A stretch of DNA of 64,000 nucleotides from CBCXVS01 sp965178525. Its GTDB lineage: Bacteria > Tectomicrobia > Entotheonellia > Entotheonellales > Entotheonellaceae. The notes beneath the pieces were generated by a model. It saw only the letters and a list, made by a program, of their open reading frames with translations. It was not told where the DNA came from and ran no database searches. The DNA lies in the NCBI GenBank assembly GCA_965178525.1, contig CBCXVS010000005.1:1-64000 (forward strand). The letters are read 5' to 3'. This document shows, piece after piece, positions 45,210 through 53,218 of this stretch (its first letter is position 1; each line of letters starts with the position of its first letter). The translations under genes and the position numbers were made by a program.

Positions 45210-46074
45210 CTCCCATTATCCCTCAAGTTTCTCTACAAACTTAGCGAAGAGCCTGCAAATATGCAGTCGTGTAACCGAACGTCCCTTCTCAGGCCAGGGT
45301 GACAGGAGATAGATTCACGAACAACCAAAAGCATGTATGGTCACCCGTCGCCTGGAGCGCAATATTAGGGGAGTTACTGTCGAAATTTGACTCTGCCCCC
45401 GATACCGTTTCCGTGTTTTCACAAGAGAGGCGTGAATGGGAGCAGCCGACCGCGTGTCGTCTTCACCCGTTGACATTCCTCGGGAGTTAGCGATCCCACC
45501 TTTCTTTCCGGACGGGCCAAGGAAATAGCTTGAGTTAGGCTGGGTCACGAGGCCCCGCCAGAGCGCCAGGGGGGCTTTTCATCGTTTCCACGCTCCTGGA
45601 GGATAGCCGTCTGCACGGCCTCCGTCACGGTCGCGATAAGTTCCGTCACCGATGAGATGCTCAGCGGCAGACGACCACGCCGATGCTGCAGGGCGTGCTC
45701 GACAACCGCCGGGCAGGCCTGCTGTGCCACGCCAGCGAATCGGCGACCGCTTCCAGTAACCACATCAGCGGGATAGCCGCAAAGACGAGTAAAGGCGCTG
45801 TCTCGATCAAACGGCAGCCGCGCGAACGACCACTGCCAATACCGGGCACGAAGCCAAGGCGAGATTCTTCAGCAGGATTGCGCGAAAGATGGTCCGGCTG
45901 CACAGCAGAGCCCAAGTCAAAGGTCACATTTTTTTAAGAGGCTGTCGAAAGCCTGTTGAAGTGCCATCGAGGCATCGCTATAAACTATCCGCTCTGATCA
46001 GCCAGGCATGATCACGCTACGAATATTTCCGTAGGCTACCATCATGGCTATTAAAGTGATTCCGCGACTCTAGG
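45210..46074. other. Long stretch with no supported gene
   Basis: About 860 bases without a convincing coding region. Several 60-90-codon frames exist on both strands, but none shows family resemblance. The context (truncated genes on either side) suggests decayed mobile or accessory DNA. Confidence 0.4.
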
Positions 46075-46104
46075 TTGACGCTTGAGAGGTAGATGGCATA
46101 TTAT
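46075..46104 (+). promoter_or_regulatory. Putative sigma-70 promoter upstream of the 101-aa hypothetical gene
   Basis: TTGACG (46075-46080) and TATTAT (46099-46104) with 18 bp spacing, 75 bases before the ATG at 46179. Confidence 0.5.
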
Positions 46105-46178
46105 AGCGAGGGCGAGCGAAGGAACGCTTAGCCACGGGCGTAAGTAAAATCAAGTTGCATAAGCCGAGGAGAACTGCG

Positions 46179-46484
46179 ATGCCGTTGATCACGATGGTTA
46201 GTATAGCAACGGGAACCACGCATACATTGCGAGCCTATATAGCCAGCGGTGATAAGAAAACGGAGGAATTCATAATACCCAGCAATGGAGTAATGGACGT
46301 TGAAGTAGAATTTCAAGGACCATACGAAGTAGTGGTACAGTGGCTTGACGTCGACGGGGGCTTTGAAAGTTTAAGTCCGCAACTCCAAGATGGTGAAGGT
46401 TCCCACATAGCACCTATACAAACCATTATCAATTTACGAACAGAAGTCAGGCGAGCCGAGCCCCTAAGTCCGGGTGTGGCCTAA
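46179..46484 (+). CDS. Hypothetical 101-aa protein, unknown function
   Basis: The start has an excellent GAGGAGAA site and an upstream promoter, so expression is likely. The sequence is beta-rich: LITMVSIATGTTHTLRAYIA, then TEEFIIPSNGVMDVEVEF and PYEVVVQWLDVDGGF, suggesting a small beta-sandwich. No signal peptide or Cys. I do not recognise a family. Base composition is lower in GC than its neighbours, which may point to foreign origin. Confidence 0.6.
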   Translation: MPLITMVSIATGTTHTLRAYIASGDKKTEEFIIPSNGVMDVEVEFQGPYEVVVQWLDVDGGFESLSPQLQDGEGSHIAPIQTIINLRTEVRRAEPLSPGVA

Positions 46485-46496
46485 TCAGGGAAATAG

Positions 46497-47220
46497 TCAC
46501 AACCCAACGTCGCCCCCTAGAGATCGCGAAAAGGAGGCCACGAAGTCGGCTGAGCATGTTGGAAAGTGCGCCTCTGGAGGCGGCGTTGCACACCGAAGTG
46601 AATCCTGTATACCGACCGATATGGGTAAGCCTGCACGAGCCCACTGCCACCAGCGGCGCACATACACATCGAGCCGCGACGAAGATCTGACTGGCTCTTG
46701 CTCATAAAGCCGACGCGCACGGGCCACAAATCGGGCCAGTGTGTGGGCCGCCATACGGAGACGGCCAAAGCAAAAATGATACCCCAAAAAATCAAAGCCT
46801 TTGGCCATGCGCCCAATAAATGTTTTATCAGGATGTTTATGTAGACGGAGCGCACGCAATAGTTGATTGACGACGATAACCGCTTGGTGCCGTTTCCAGC
46901 GGCTCGGGGTCAACACGACGATATCGTCCATAAAACGGACAAAGAAACAACCGTGCGCCGCAAGCACATCATCGAGTTCCTTGAGGAAGAACGCGCCGAT
47001 CATCGGGCTCAACGGACTACCCAAGGCGATGCCCTGTCGGTACGCTCAAAACCGCCCGCCCCATGGCGCGCAACGCCAGCGCTTTCATGACGACGGCATC
47101 TCGATCGAGCCAAAGATCAACTGCTTCGGGGTGGCCGTCTTGAAAGAGCATGACCCGGTCCACCACCCCGACCTCGTAGGTGCCGGCCAGGAGTTTCTCC
47201 TGTATCCGCGCCTTGTATAG
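46497..47220 (-). pseudogene. Reverse transcriptase with internal deletion
   Basis: From 47220 the minus strand reads YKARIQEKLLAGTYEVG and DLWLDRDAVVMKALAL, the N-terminal part of a bacterial RT family. The frame then changes and continues as RQGIALGSPLSPMIGAFFL, the catalytic FVRFMDDIVVL (the YxDD box as FMDD) and FDFLGYHF, RLYEQE. About 100 residues including the first catalytic Asp region are deleted at about 47045-47060. The 3' part is open down to 46497. It is dead as a polymerase. Confidence 0.75.
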
Positions 47221-47238
47221 GGAATAGGACAGCTACAC

Positions 47239-47481
47239 ATGAATTGGCGACCCTACATTCACTCAGCTCCGGACATTCTGCTCGGAAAACCTGTCGTCAA
47301 AGGCACCCGCTTAGCCGTCGACTTCCTCCCGCGGTTGTTTGCGGCAGGTTGGACCGAGCAACAAGTTTTGGACAATTATCCTACGCTGACGGCTGAAGCA
47401 CTCCGGGCTGTCTTTGCTTTTGCAGCGGAGTGCATGCGTGAGGAAGCCTTGTACGTCCTCTCCAGCGAAGCCAAAGGCTAA
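47239..47481 (+). CDS. DUF433 family protein, putative antitoxin
   Basis: The 80-aa protein is a typical DUF433: the RPYIHSAPDILLGKPVVKGTRLAVDFL start and AAGWTEQQVLDNYPTLTAEALRAVFAFA helix-turn-helix-like end. It precedes and overlaps (TAATG) a DUF5615 gene, the standard antitoxin-toxin pairing. It probably binds the operator and neutralises the PIN-like partner. Confidence 0.9.
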   Translation: MNWRPYIHSAPDILLGKPVVKGTRLAVDFLPRLFAAGWTEQQVLDNYPTLTAEALRAVFAFAAECMREEALYVLSSEAKG

Positions 47482-47843
47482 TGCGTTTGTTGGCGAACGA
47501 GAATTTTCCCCTGGGGAGTGTGCAGCTGCTCCGAGCGGCTGGCCACGACATCACTGCCATCATCGAGGATACACCCGGGGCCACAGATACGGAGATCTTG
47601 GCACAGGCTGTCCGTGAGGCCCGGGTCGTTCTGACGTTCGACCGGGACTATGGGGAGCTGATTTATCGACGCAGATTGCCGAGCCCCAGCGGCATCATTT
47701 ATCTCCGTTTCGATCCGATCACGCCCCAAGAGCCAGGGGAACATCTCCTCGCCTTACTCCTGGCGGCAGAGATCACGCTGGAGGGCAAGTTTACGGTTGT
47801 GGAGCGTGCCCGGTTGCGTCAACGACCGCTGCCATCAGGATGA
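47481..47843 (+). CDS. DUF5615 PIN-like protein, putative toxin
   Basis: The 120-aa protein has the DUF5615/Mut7-C-like PIN fold: MRLLANENFPLGSVQLLRAAGHD with Asn-Glu in place of the usual Asp-Glu, TDTEILAQAVREARVVLTFDRDYGEL (catalytic Asp pair) and a late GIIYLRF strand. Such proteins are predicted RNases. Translation is coupled to the DUF433 gene by a one-base overlap. Confidence 0.9.
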   Translation: MRLLANENFPLGSVQLLRAAGHDITAIIEDTPGATDTEILAQAVREARVVLTFDRDYGELIYRRRLPSPSGIIYLRFDPITPQEPGEHLLALLLAAEITLEGKFTVVERARLRQRPLPSG

Positions 47844-47876
47844 TACAAGGTGTCTAATCAGAGGGGAAAAACGCAT

Positions 47877-48848
47877 TTATGCTAACCCCTTCAGAAAGCC
47901 AAGAAGCGCCGCATTGACCTCCTCCGGAGCCTCCTGTTGCACCCAGTGGCCGGCGCCCTCAATGAGGGTTGCCACACGCAGGTCCGTGCAATTGCCCCGC
48001 AGGTCAGCGTAGAGATCCATGCCGGGAACGAAATGGCGCACCACGTCTTTGCTCCCCGCAATAAAGCCGCTCGGCTGCTGCACGGGCGTCACACCCATAT
48101 CCGGGAGGTTGGCAAAATCGCGTTCCTGGTTACGGTAGCGGTTGAGTGGGCCACGGAAGCCACTGGCCTCGAAATTGGCTACGTAATAGTCGAGATCGTC
48201 CGCAGTCAACCACGACGGAAAGGGGTCCGGGTCGATGAAGGCGCCGAGCAGCGTCGAGGTTTCAGGACGCTGCAGCCAGCTCTCCAGGGACGGCGCATCG
48301 CCTGAAATCGTGTAGTAAATTTTTCGCAACGCCACCCGGACGTCCGCTTCGAGCTCTTGTTCGGCCACGCCTTCTTCCTGGAAGTACACCTGGTAGAAAA
48401 ACTTGTCTTTGTAGAGCTGACGCCAGAGTTCGATGGGCGGGACAGGCGCACGTTTGCGGTAGGGAACGCTGAGACCGACCACCGCTGCGACGCGGTCGGG
48501 ATGCAGGGCGGCGGTGGTCCAGCAAATGGGAGCGCCCCAATCGTGGCCGATCAAGATCGCCTGGTCCTCCCCCATGGCATCCATGAGACCGAGCACGTCC
48601 GCCATCATGGTGGCCATGTCATAGGCTTCTACGGGGTAGGGCTTCTCACTGCCGCCGTATCCCCGCACATCGGGGACCAAGACCCGGTAACCGGCCTCGG
48701 CGATTGGCCTGATTTGATGGCGCCAGGAGTACCAGAGCTCCGGCCATCCGTGCACCATGATGACCAGCGGGCCACTCCCCTCCACCGCAGCCCGAATGGA
48801 AATGCCGTTGGTCTGAAATTCTGCCAGGGTAAATTGGGTGTACATCAT
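47877..48848 (-). CDS. Alpha/beta hydrolase, epoxide-hydrolase-like
   Basis: The 323-aa enzyme has the epoxide hydrolase/haloalkane dehalogenase layout: oxyanion HGWPELWYSW, DVRGYGGSEKP, nucleophile elbow IGHDWGA (Asp), a lid domain with Tyr residues near QVYFQEEG and RYRNQERDF, a late acidic region (ADLRG) and His in GAGHWVQQEAPEEV. The H-G-W-P and Asp nucleophile favour epoxide hydrolase over esterase. It is a single gene, convergent with the DUF433/DUF5615 pair. Confidence 0.9.
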   Translation of the reverse strand: MMYTQFTLAEFQTNGISIRAAVEGSGPLVIMVHGWPELWYSWRHQIRPIAEAGYRVLVPDVRGYGGSEKPYPVEAYDMATMMADVLGLMDAMGEDQAILIGHDWGAPICWTTAALHPDRVAAVVGLSVPYRKRAPVPPIELWRQLYKDKFFYQVYFQEEGVAEQELEADVRVALRKIYYTISGDAPSLESWLQRPETSTLLGAFIDPDPFPSWLTADDLDYYVANFEASGFRGPLNRYRNQERDFANLPDMGVTPVQQPSGFIAGSKDVVRHFVPGMDLYADLRGNCTDLRVATLIEGAGHWVQQEAPEEVNAALLGFLKGLA

Positions 48849-49029
48849 GTCTCTCCTAATCCGACAAACTACGGGTTTGCATCACGATGCGGCAATGGAT
48901 GACCGATTGACTCGCAACGAAATTTGACGCCAAAGCCGTTTCAACGAGGTGCTGATGACAGAGAAGAGAGGGACAAGAGAGTCCGACAGCGGGATGCGCC
49001 CACCGGTGCCGCCTGCCCTGCGAAAGGAG

Positions 49030-49287
49030 CTAGGTAAAGAGGAGCTTGCCGAGGATGCCGAGGTTGACGATCAGCAAGGTGGTGACCATCCATTTGATAT
49101 GGGTCATCTGACCCCGCAGGGCTTCGATCGCAGTCTTGGTATCACCGCGTAGGCCTTCGATGTCGGCTTTGGTGGCAAAATGCTCCGTTGAGGCTTCCGT
49201 CATCGCTTCCACCAGGACTTGCGCCTCGGTTTCTTCGGATCCGCCTTCGAGCAAGCGCATTTTGAATTTCAAGGTATCGATCAGCAT
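49030..49287 (-). CDS. Small coiled-coil protein with C-terminal membrane helix (DUF1640-like)
   Basis: The 85-aa protein has a short N-terminus, a heptad-rich central part (FATKADIEGLRGDTKTAIEAL) and a C-terminal hydrophobic helix (WMVTTLLIVNLGILGKLLF). This layout matches DUF1640/CCDC90-like small bacterial proteins of unknown role. The ATG at 49287 is followed by LIDTLKFKMRLLEGG, the usual start. The longer frame to 49491 has no support. Confidence 0.7.
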   Translation of the reverse strand: MLIDTLKFKMRLLEGGSEETEAQVLVEAMTEASTEHFATKADIEGLRGDTKTAIEALRGQMTHIKWMVTTLLIVNLGILGKLLFT

Positions 49288-49375
49288 CACACCGTCCTTT
49301 CTGATGTGGGGCCATTTTAGCATAACTGACAGCGACATGCATGACATCGGTGCGATCCGAGTTGCGTGCTTCCCC

Positions 49376-50497
49376 TCACGCCAGCAAGGGAAACTGCGCG
49401 GCGATGTGCGCCAGATTCGCCAACCGATCGATTTTACCGGTTGGCGTCTCGGCCAGCTTGCCGACAACGTACAACTTCCGCGGGATTTCATATGGGCTCA
49501 ACGCTTGCCGCAAGTCGGTGCGAATCGCCGCTTCCAGCTCCGGCGATATGGGCTCTCCCTCGATGACAGCCACCACGGCCTGCCCCAAGCGCGGATGTTC
49601 AAGCGGACCGACAAAAAATCGGCGCTCCGCATTAACGCCATCCTGATGGTGCAACAGCCACGCTTCCAAAGCCGCTTCCACTTTCTCGATCTGGACTTTG
49701 ACGCCGCCCGAGTTGATGACATTGTCAATCCGTCCGAGCCACCGAAACGTGTTATCCGGATGTAACTCAACGAGATCGTTCGTCTGTAACGTCTCGCCGC
49801 GGATGAGGGCGGAGGTGATCGTGAGACAGCCGCGCGTATTCAGACCCAGGCGCACTCCGTCAAACGGAACGAAATCGTCACAGCGCTGCGGACCGTTCAA
49901 GCGTTTTAAGGCGATATGACTCACGGTCTCCGTCATGCCATACGTGTGGTAAATGGGCGCCGTCACCTGCTGTAAGCGCTGCTCCAAAGCCAGACTGACG
50001 GGCGCGCCCCCGATGAGAATGCCCTTCATCCCATTTAAGATCGCCATCTCGTGCGGGGCGCCGTGTAGCGTTTCGTGCAGCTGCAACGGCACCATGGCGG
50101 TAAAATCAAAACGGGCGGCAGCCGCACATGGGGCCAGGGGCCGGCTCACCGGATCCACAATGGTCAGGTGGAGATCCCATTCAAAGCCACGCACCATCAT
50201 CATCATCCCAGCAATGAACGCGACCGAGACGCAGACGAGCGCCCGGTCTCCGGGCGCTAGGCCAAGCGCCTGACAGGTCAGCCTAGCGCTGGTGATCATC
50301 TGTTCTCGCGTGAGCAAGATGGCTTTGGGCTGCCCCGTGGAGCCGGACGTGTGGACCGTAAATGTCTCCTGCCCCGCGAGCCATTGCCGGCTAAATTGCA
50401 ACACCTGCCGTTCATAATCGCTGATCTGGGGCTGAGCACAGACATCGGCCAGTTGCGTCAAAGGATATGAGGTCCCGTTGAGCACCAAGGTATCCAT
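49376..50497 (-). CDS. menE: AMP-binding acyl-CoA ligase, MenE-like
   Basis: The 373-aa protein is a short ANL-superfamily ligase as in o-succinylbenzoate-CoA ligases. The P-loop-like HTSGSTGQPKAI, the YGMTETVSHIAL adenylate motif, LGRIDNVINSGGVKV hinge and PTGKIDR with the catalytic Lys are all present. Size fits MenE (shorter than most acyl-CoA ligases). No other menaquinone genes are nearby, so the assignment to the pathway is tentative. Start at 50497 (GGAG 10 nt upstream); a TTG at 50506 is an alternative. Confidence 0.8.
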   Translation of the reverse strand: MDTLVLNGTSYPLTQLADVCAQPQISDYERQVLQFSRQWLAGQETFTVHTSGSTGQPKAILLTREQMITSARLTCQALGLAPGDRALVCVSVAFIAGMMMMVRGFEWDLHLTIVDPVSRPLAPCAAAARFDFTAMVPLQLHETLHGAPHEMAILNGMKGILIGGAPVSLALEQRLQQVTAPIYHTYGMTETVSHIALKRLNGPQRCDDFVPFDGVRLGLNTRGCLTITSALIRGETLQTNDLVELHPDNTFRWLGRIDNVINSGGVKVQIEKVEAALEAWLLHHQDGVNAERRFFVGPLEHPRLGQAVVAVIEGEPISPELEAAIRTDLRQALSPYEIPRKLYVVGKLAETPTGKIDRLANLAHIAAQFPLLA

Positions 50498-50514
50498 CAA
50501 ACACAATCTCCGGC

Positions 50515-50661
50515 TTAACGCGTGACGAGGGCACGCTGTGGATCAAAGGGCGTGAGATCGATGCTACGAGCACTGCCGTCGACGATCAACTCCGCCATGG
50601 CCAAGCCGCTGGCCGGTGCATTCAGAATGCCCCAGCCACTATGGACGGAAGAGAGTTTCGA
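50515..50661 (-). pseudogene. C-terminal fragment of a DAO-type FAD-dependent oxidoreductase
   Basis: A minus-strand frame without a start reads HSGWGILNAPASGLAMAELI, then IDLTPFDPQRA and stops at 50515. G-H-S-x-W-G-I-x-N-A-P and D-x-x-PFDP are the usual end of D-amino-acid-oxidase-like FAD enzymes. The upstream 90% is missing and replaced by the serine hydrolase gene, showing a recombination breakpoint near 50660. Confidence 0.65.
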
Positions 50662-50679
50662 CCCTATTCTACACGGAAT

Positions 50680-51974
50680 TCAGCCGTCCTGCCTCCCCCG
50701 ATTTTGGCGAAGGTATTGACGAGCAAACTGGTCAAAGTCAAAGTCAGACTCCAAGTAATTGACAATGGCCTCAAACGCGTTGATCGCGTCTTGCACGCGA
50801 TCCTCATTATAAGCCTCCGGTTCGCTGGCCAAGCGGACGATGACCACGTTCGTTTCGCGGTGCACATAGATGTACTGGCCAAACTCCCCCCATGCCAGGA
50901 AGATGCCTAGAAGAGGATCCCGAATCCAGTAGTTGTTACGATAGCCGTCGAAGCCAAGCTGGCGATACTGGTCGGGGAACTCTGGCGAATCCACTTCGCT
51001 GAGGGTCTGACGGACCCAGTCAAACGGGATGACCTGGGTTCCGTTCCCGAATCCATTCTTCAGGTTCAACATCCCAAACCGACCGAGGTCGCGAAGCGTC
51101 GCGGCCAGGCCCGCGTCCCAGAATGCCTGGACCGACTTTCCCAACATCATGTGAGCCTCGAACTCGGCGCCCATCGGATGCCAGATGCGCTGGCTTAAAG
51201 ACGCAGCGATCGGCTGCTCGGCGACCCGCTCCAGAATCCAGCCCAGCACATCCGCTTCGCAGGAGCGGAACTTGAACTGTTCGCCGTGGGAAAATCCCTC
51301 TACGGGTTGTAGCGCACCCAGAAACGAATAAATATCGGGCTCGGCGGCTACAAGCTCAGGCAGCCAACCTGTGGCGGATGCCTTCTGCCGCGCTTCGCTG
51401 TCCGATCGCGTGAGATCCTCATCAAACTGGGTCGCCGTGATCATATCAAGTAGATCATGAACCGTGGCGCCCACATACGAACTGCTCATCAGTTCCGGAA
51501 GATACTGCGTGACTTGGGCGTTTTCATCGAGTCGTACCTCCTCTATGTAGATGCCGGCCAAAGAAGCCAGCACGGATTTGGTGATCGACCCCGTGTAATG
51601 CGGCTGACTCGGCTTTAGGCCGTTGAAATATCTTCATAGATGTTCTTGCCGTTCTCCAACACCAGGATGCCGTCGGTGTATGACTCGGAAAACCACTGAT
51701 CGAGTCGTCGTTCTGTTCCGTCGGCTCCGGTGAATTTGGCGTCGTCAAGGATTTCCGGCGGGAGGTCGTAGATGAGCTCGAACGGCCTTCCCCCGGTCGC
51801 AATCTTCGCGGTGGGGAACACCCTGCGCGTGTTGGACAACGACCACCGATTAAACGGCTCGTCGAGCCAGTTGTCCAGCGTTACTTGCCTACCCGGCTGC
51901 GGTGGCATCCCCACCATGATCCCTAGCGCGACAGCCGTTGGTGGGATGATCGCGCTGTCTTCGTTCGCTACCAT
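50680..51974 (-). pseudogene. Beta-lactamase-family serine hydrolase, frameshifted
   Basis: The protein belongs to the class C beta-lactamase/6-aminohexanoate-dimer hydrolase group. From 51974 (GAAGGGAG upstream) the first frame gives NWLDEPFNRWSL and SYTDGILVLENGKNIYED, then breaks. The second frame continues YFNGLKPSQPHYTGSITKS, where Ser-x-x-Lys is the catalytic pair, then VHDLLDMITATQFDE, FKSCE-like FRSCEADVLGWILE and LAWGEFGQYIYVH. One missing T at about 51631 explains the shift. If real, translation stops before the active site. Confidence 0.8.
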
Positions 51975-52185
51975 CTCTGCACTCCCTTCTGCTGGGTTCG
52001 ATTGCATCTTGGCACAATGCTGAGAAAGGCGGGGGTACGCTTCGGACAGCAAAGTCACGGCACGCTCCGCAGGCCCCTCCGGACCTACCTGGGTGCTGCG
52101 CGCCTTGCTGGCTTGACATGTTATGCAGGCGTCATGACGGCCGACATGGGTCCCATGCTTGACACTGTGGGAAGCCCTGCTGCGC

Positions 52186-52497
52186 CTATTCTGTCAGCAC
52201 CTCGCGGCGACCAAACTGGGGAAAACGGCCGCCGTACCATAGGCGCTCCCACCAGGTCGCGCGCCGCAAGTTCGGATCGGCAGCCTTGAGGCGATGCGCC
52301 TTGCCGCGACGGGTGCGCAGCAACAAGTCCCCGTTGTCGTACACTTCGGCCACAACCCAGAACTTTTCCACCTGATACCGATAGGTTTCCCCTTGCGGGG
52401 CGGGATCAATATGCTGTGCCCGCCGCCCGGGACGCCGGCTATGCTTGTGCATCCGGAAAATGACCGGATCTCCTAGCTTGTAAGTACTCAAGCCCAT
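52186..52497 (-). CDS. Conserved small hypothetical protein, SH3-like
   Basis: The 103-aa protein begins LSTYKLGDPVIFRMHKHS, then RRAQHIDPAPQGETYRYQVEK, FWVVAEVYDNGDLLLRTRRGK and WWERLWYGGRFP. Strand-rich basic sequence of this type suggests a small SH3-like barrel that may bind nucleic acid. GAGGAGGGG upstream of the ATG at 52497 is a near-perfect ribosome site, so the longer frame to 52581 is not used. Function unknown. Confidence 0.7.
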   Translation of the reverse strand: MGLSTYKLGDPVIFRMHKHSRRPGRRAQHIDPAPQGETYRYQVEKFWVVAEVYDNGDLLLRTRRGKAHRLKAADPNLRRATWWERLWYGGRFPQFGRREVLTE

Positions 52498-53218
52498 ACG
52501 CGTCCCCTCCTCAACCCAAGAGACTTTTGAGATAGTCATGTAACTTTTTCCATTATAGACAGAATTGGCTGTCATGTCCATACTGCAAAGAGATCACCGC
52601 TACATGATCATCATCAATACCAAGATTAAAATTGTAGCCGCCTCATCGTATGGGCAGGTCTTCAGGGAAATCATGAGTTCAACCCTAAGCCCTCCGGCTG
52701 CAACGATCACCAGCACCGTGGACGAATGACGTACCTCCGCACTCGCAACCGCCGGAAAGGCCGTCTACTGATCATGAGTCATGAGGGCGGATGCTCGCCT
52801 CCGAGCCCATGGCCATTCCGCACTTTAAAGGCTAATGTGCAAATCAGCATGACGACATCGTAACGTCCAAAAATCCGCCTGTGGGCCCTCATGAGGTTAT
52901 CGCATTTGATACCTTCCACCTATCTTTCGATCCACCAATCCTATATCAAACAACTATATATAACATCATAGACATATAACAAAATCCCCATAAAGACTCA
53001 TTTGATACTTATTTCCCATAATGGAATACAATTTTTTTCCATGAAGATATTTTCGTATTCTATTATACTCTATTTTATTGATCCAAGAATGCCCATCTGT
53101 CTTGTTGAGTCATAGAGTAGCATGTCGAACCTAGGTATGTGTTTGCGGTAACAGCCGGTACGCTATTGATTGCGAAACACGCTCTGTATTTGTAGCTGAT
53201 CAGTCGAGGAGAAGGGTC
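52498..53218. other. Long intergenic region with an AT-rich core
   Basis: About 720 bases with no gene recognised. The part from about 52920 to 53110 is strikingly AT-rich compared with the rest of the window, with runs such as ACTATATATAA and TTCTATTATACTC. It may hold promoters for the flanking genes, a protein-binding site or a remnant of foreign DNA. No tandem repeat or inverted repeat was obvious. Confidence 0.5.

Noticed and set aside
45545..45937. Possible transposase remnant
   Set aside because: I could not find a recognisable transposase motif in any frame, so only a no-gene region is reported.
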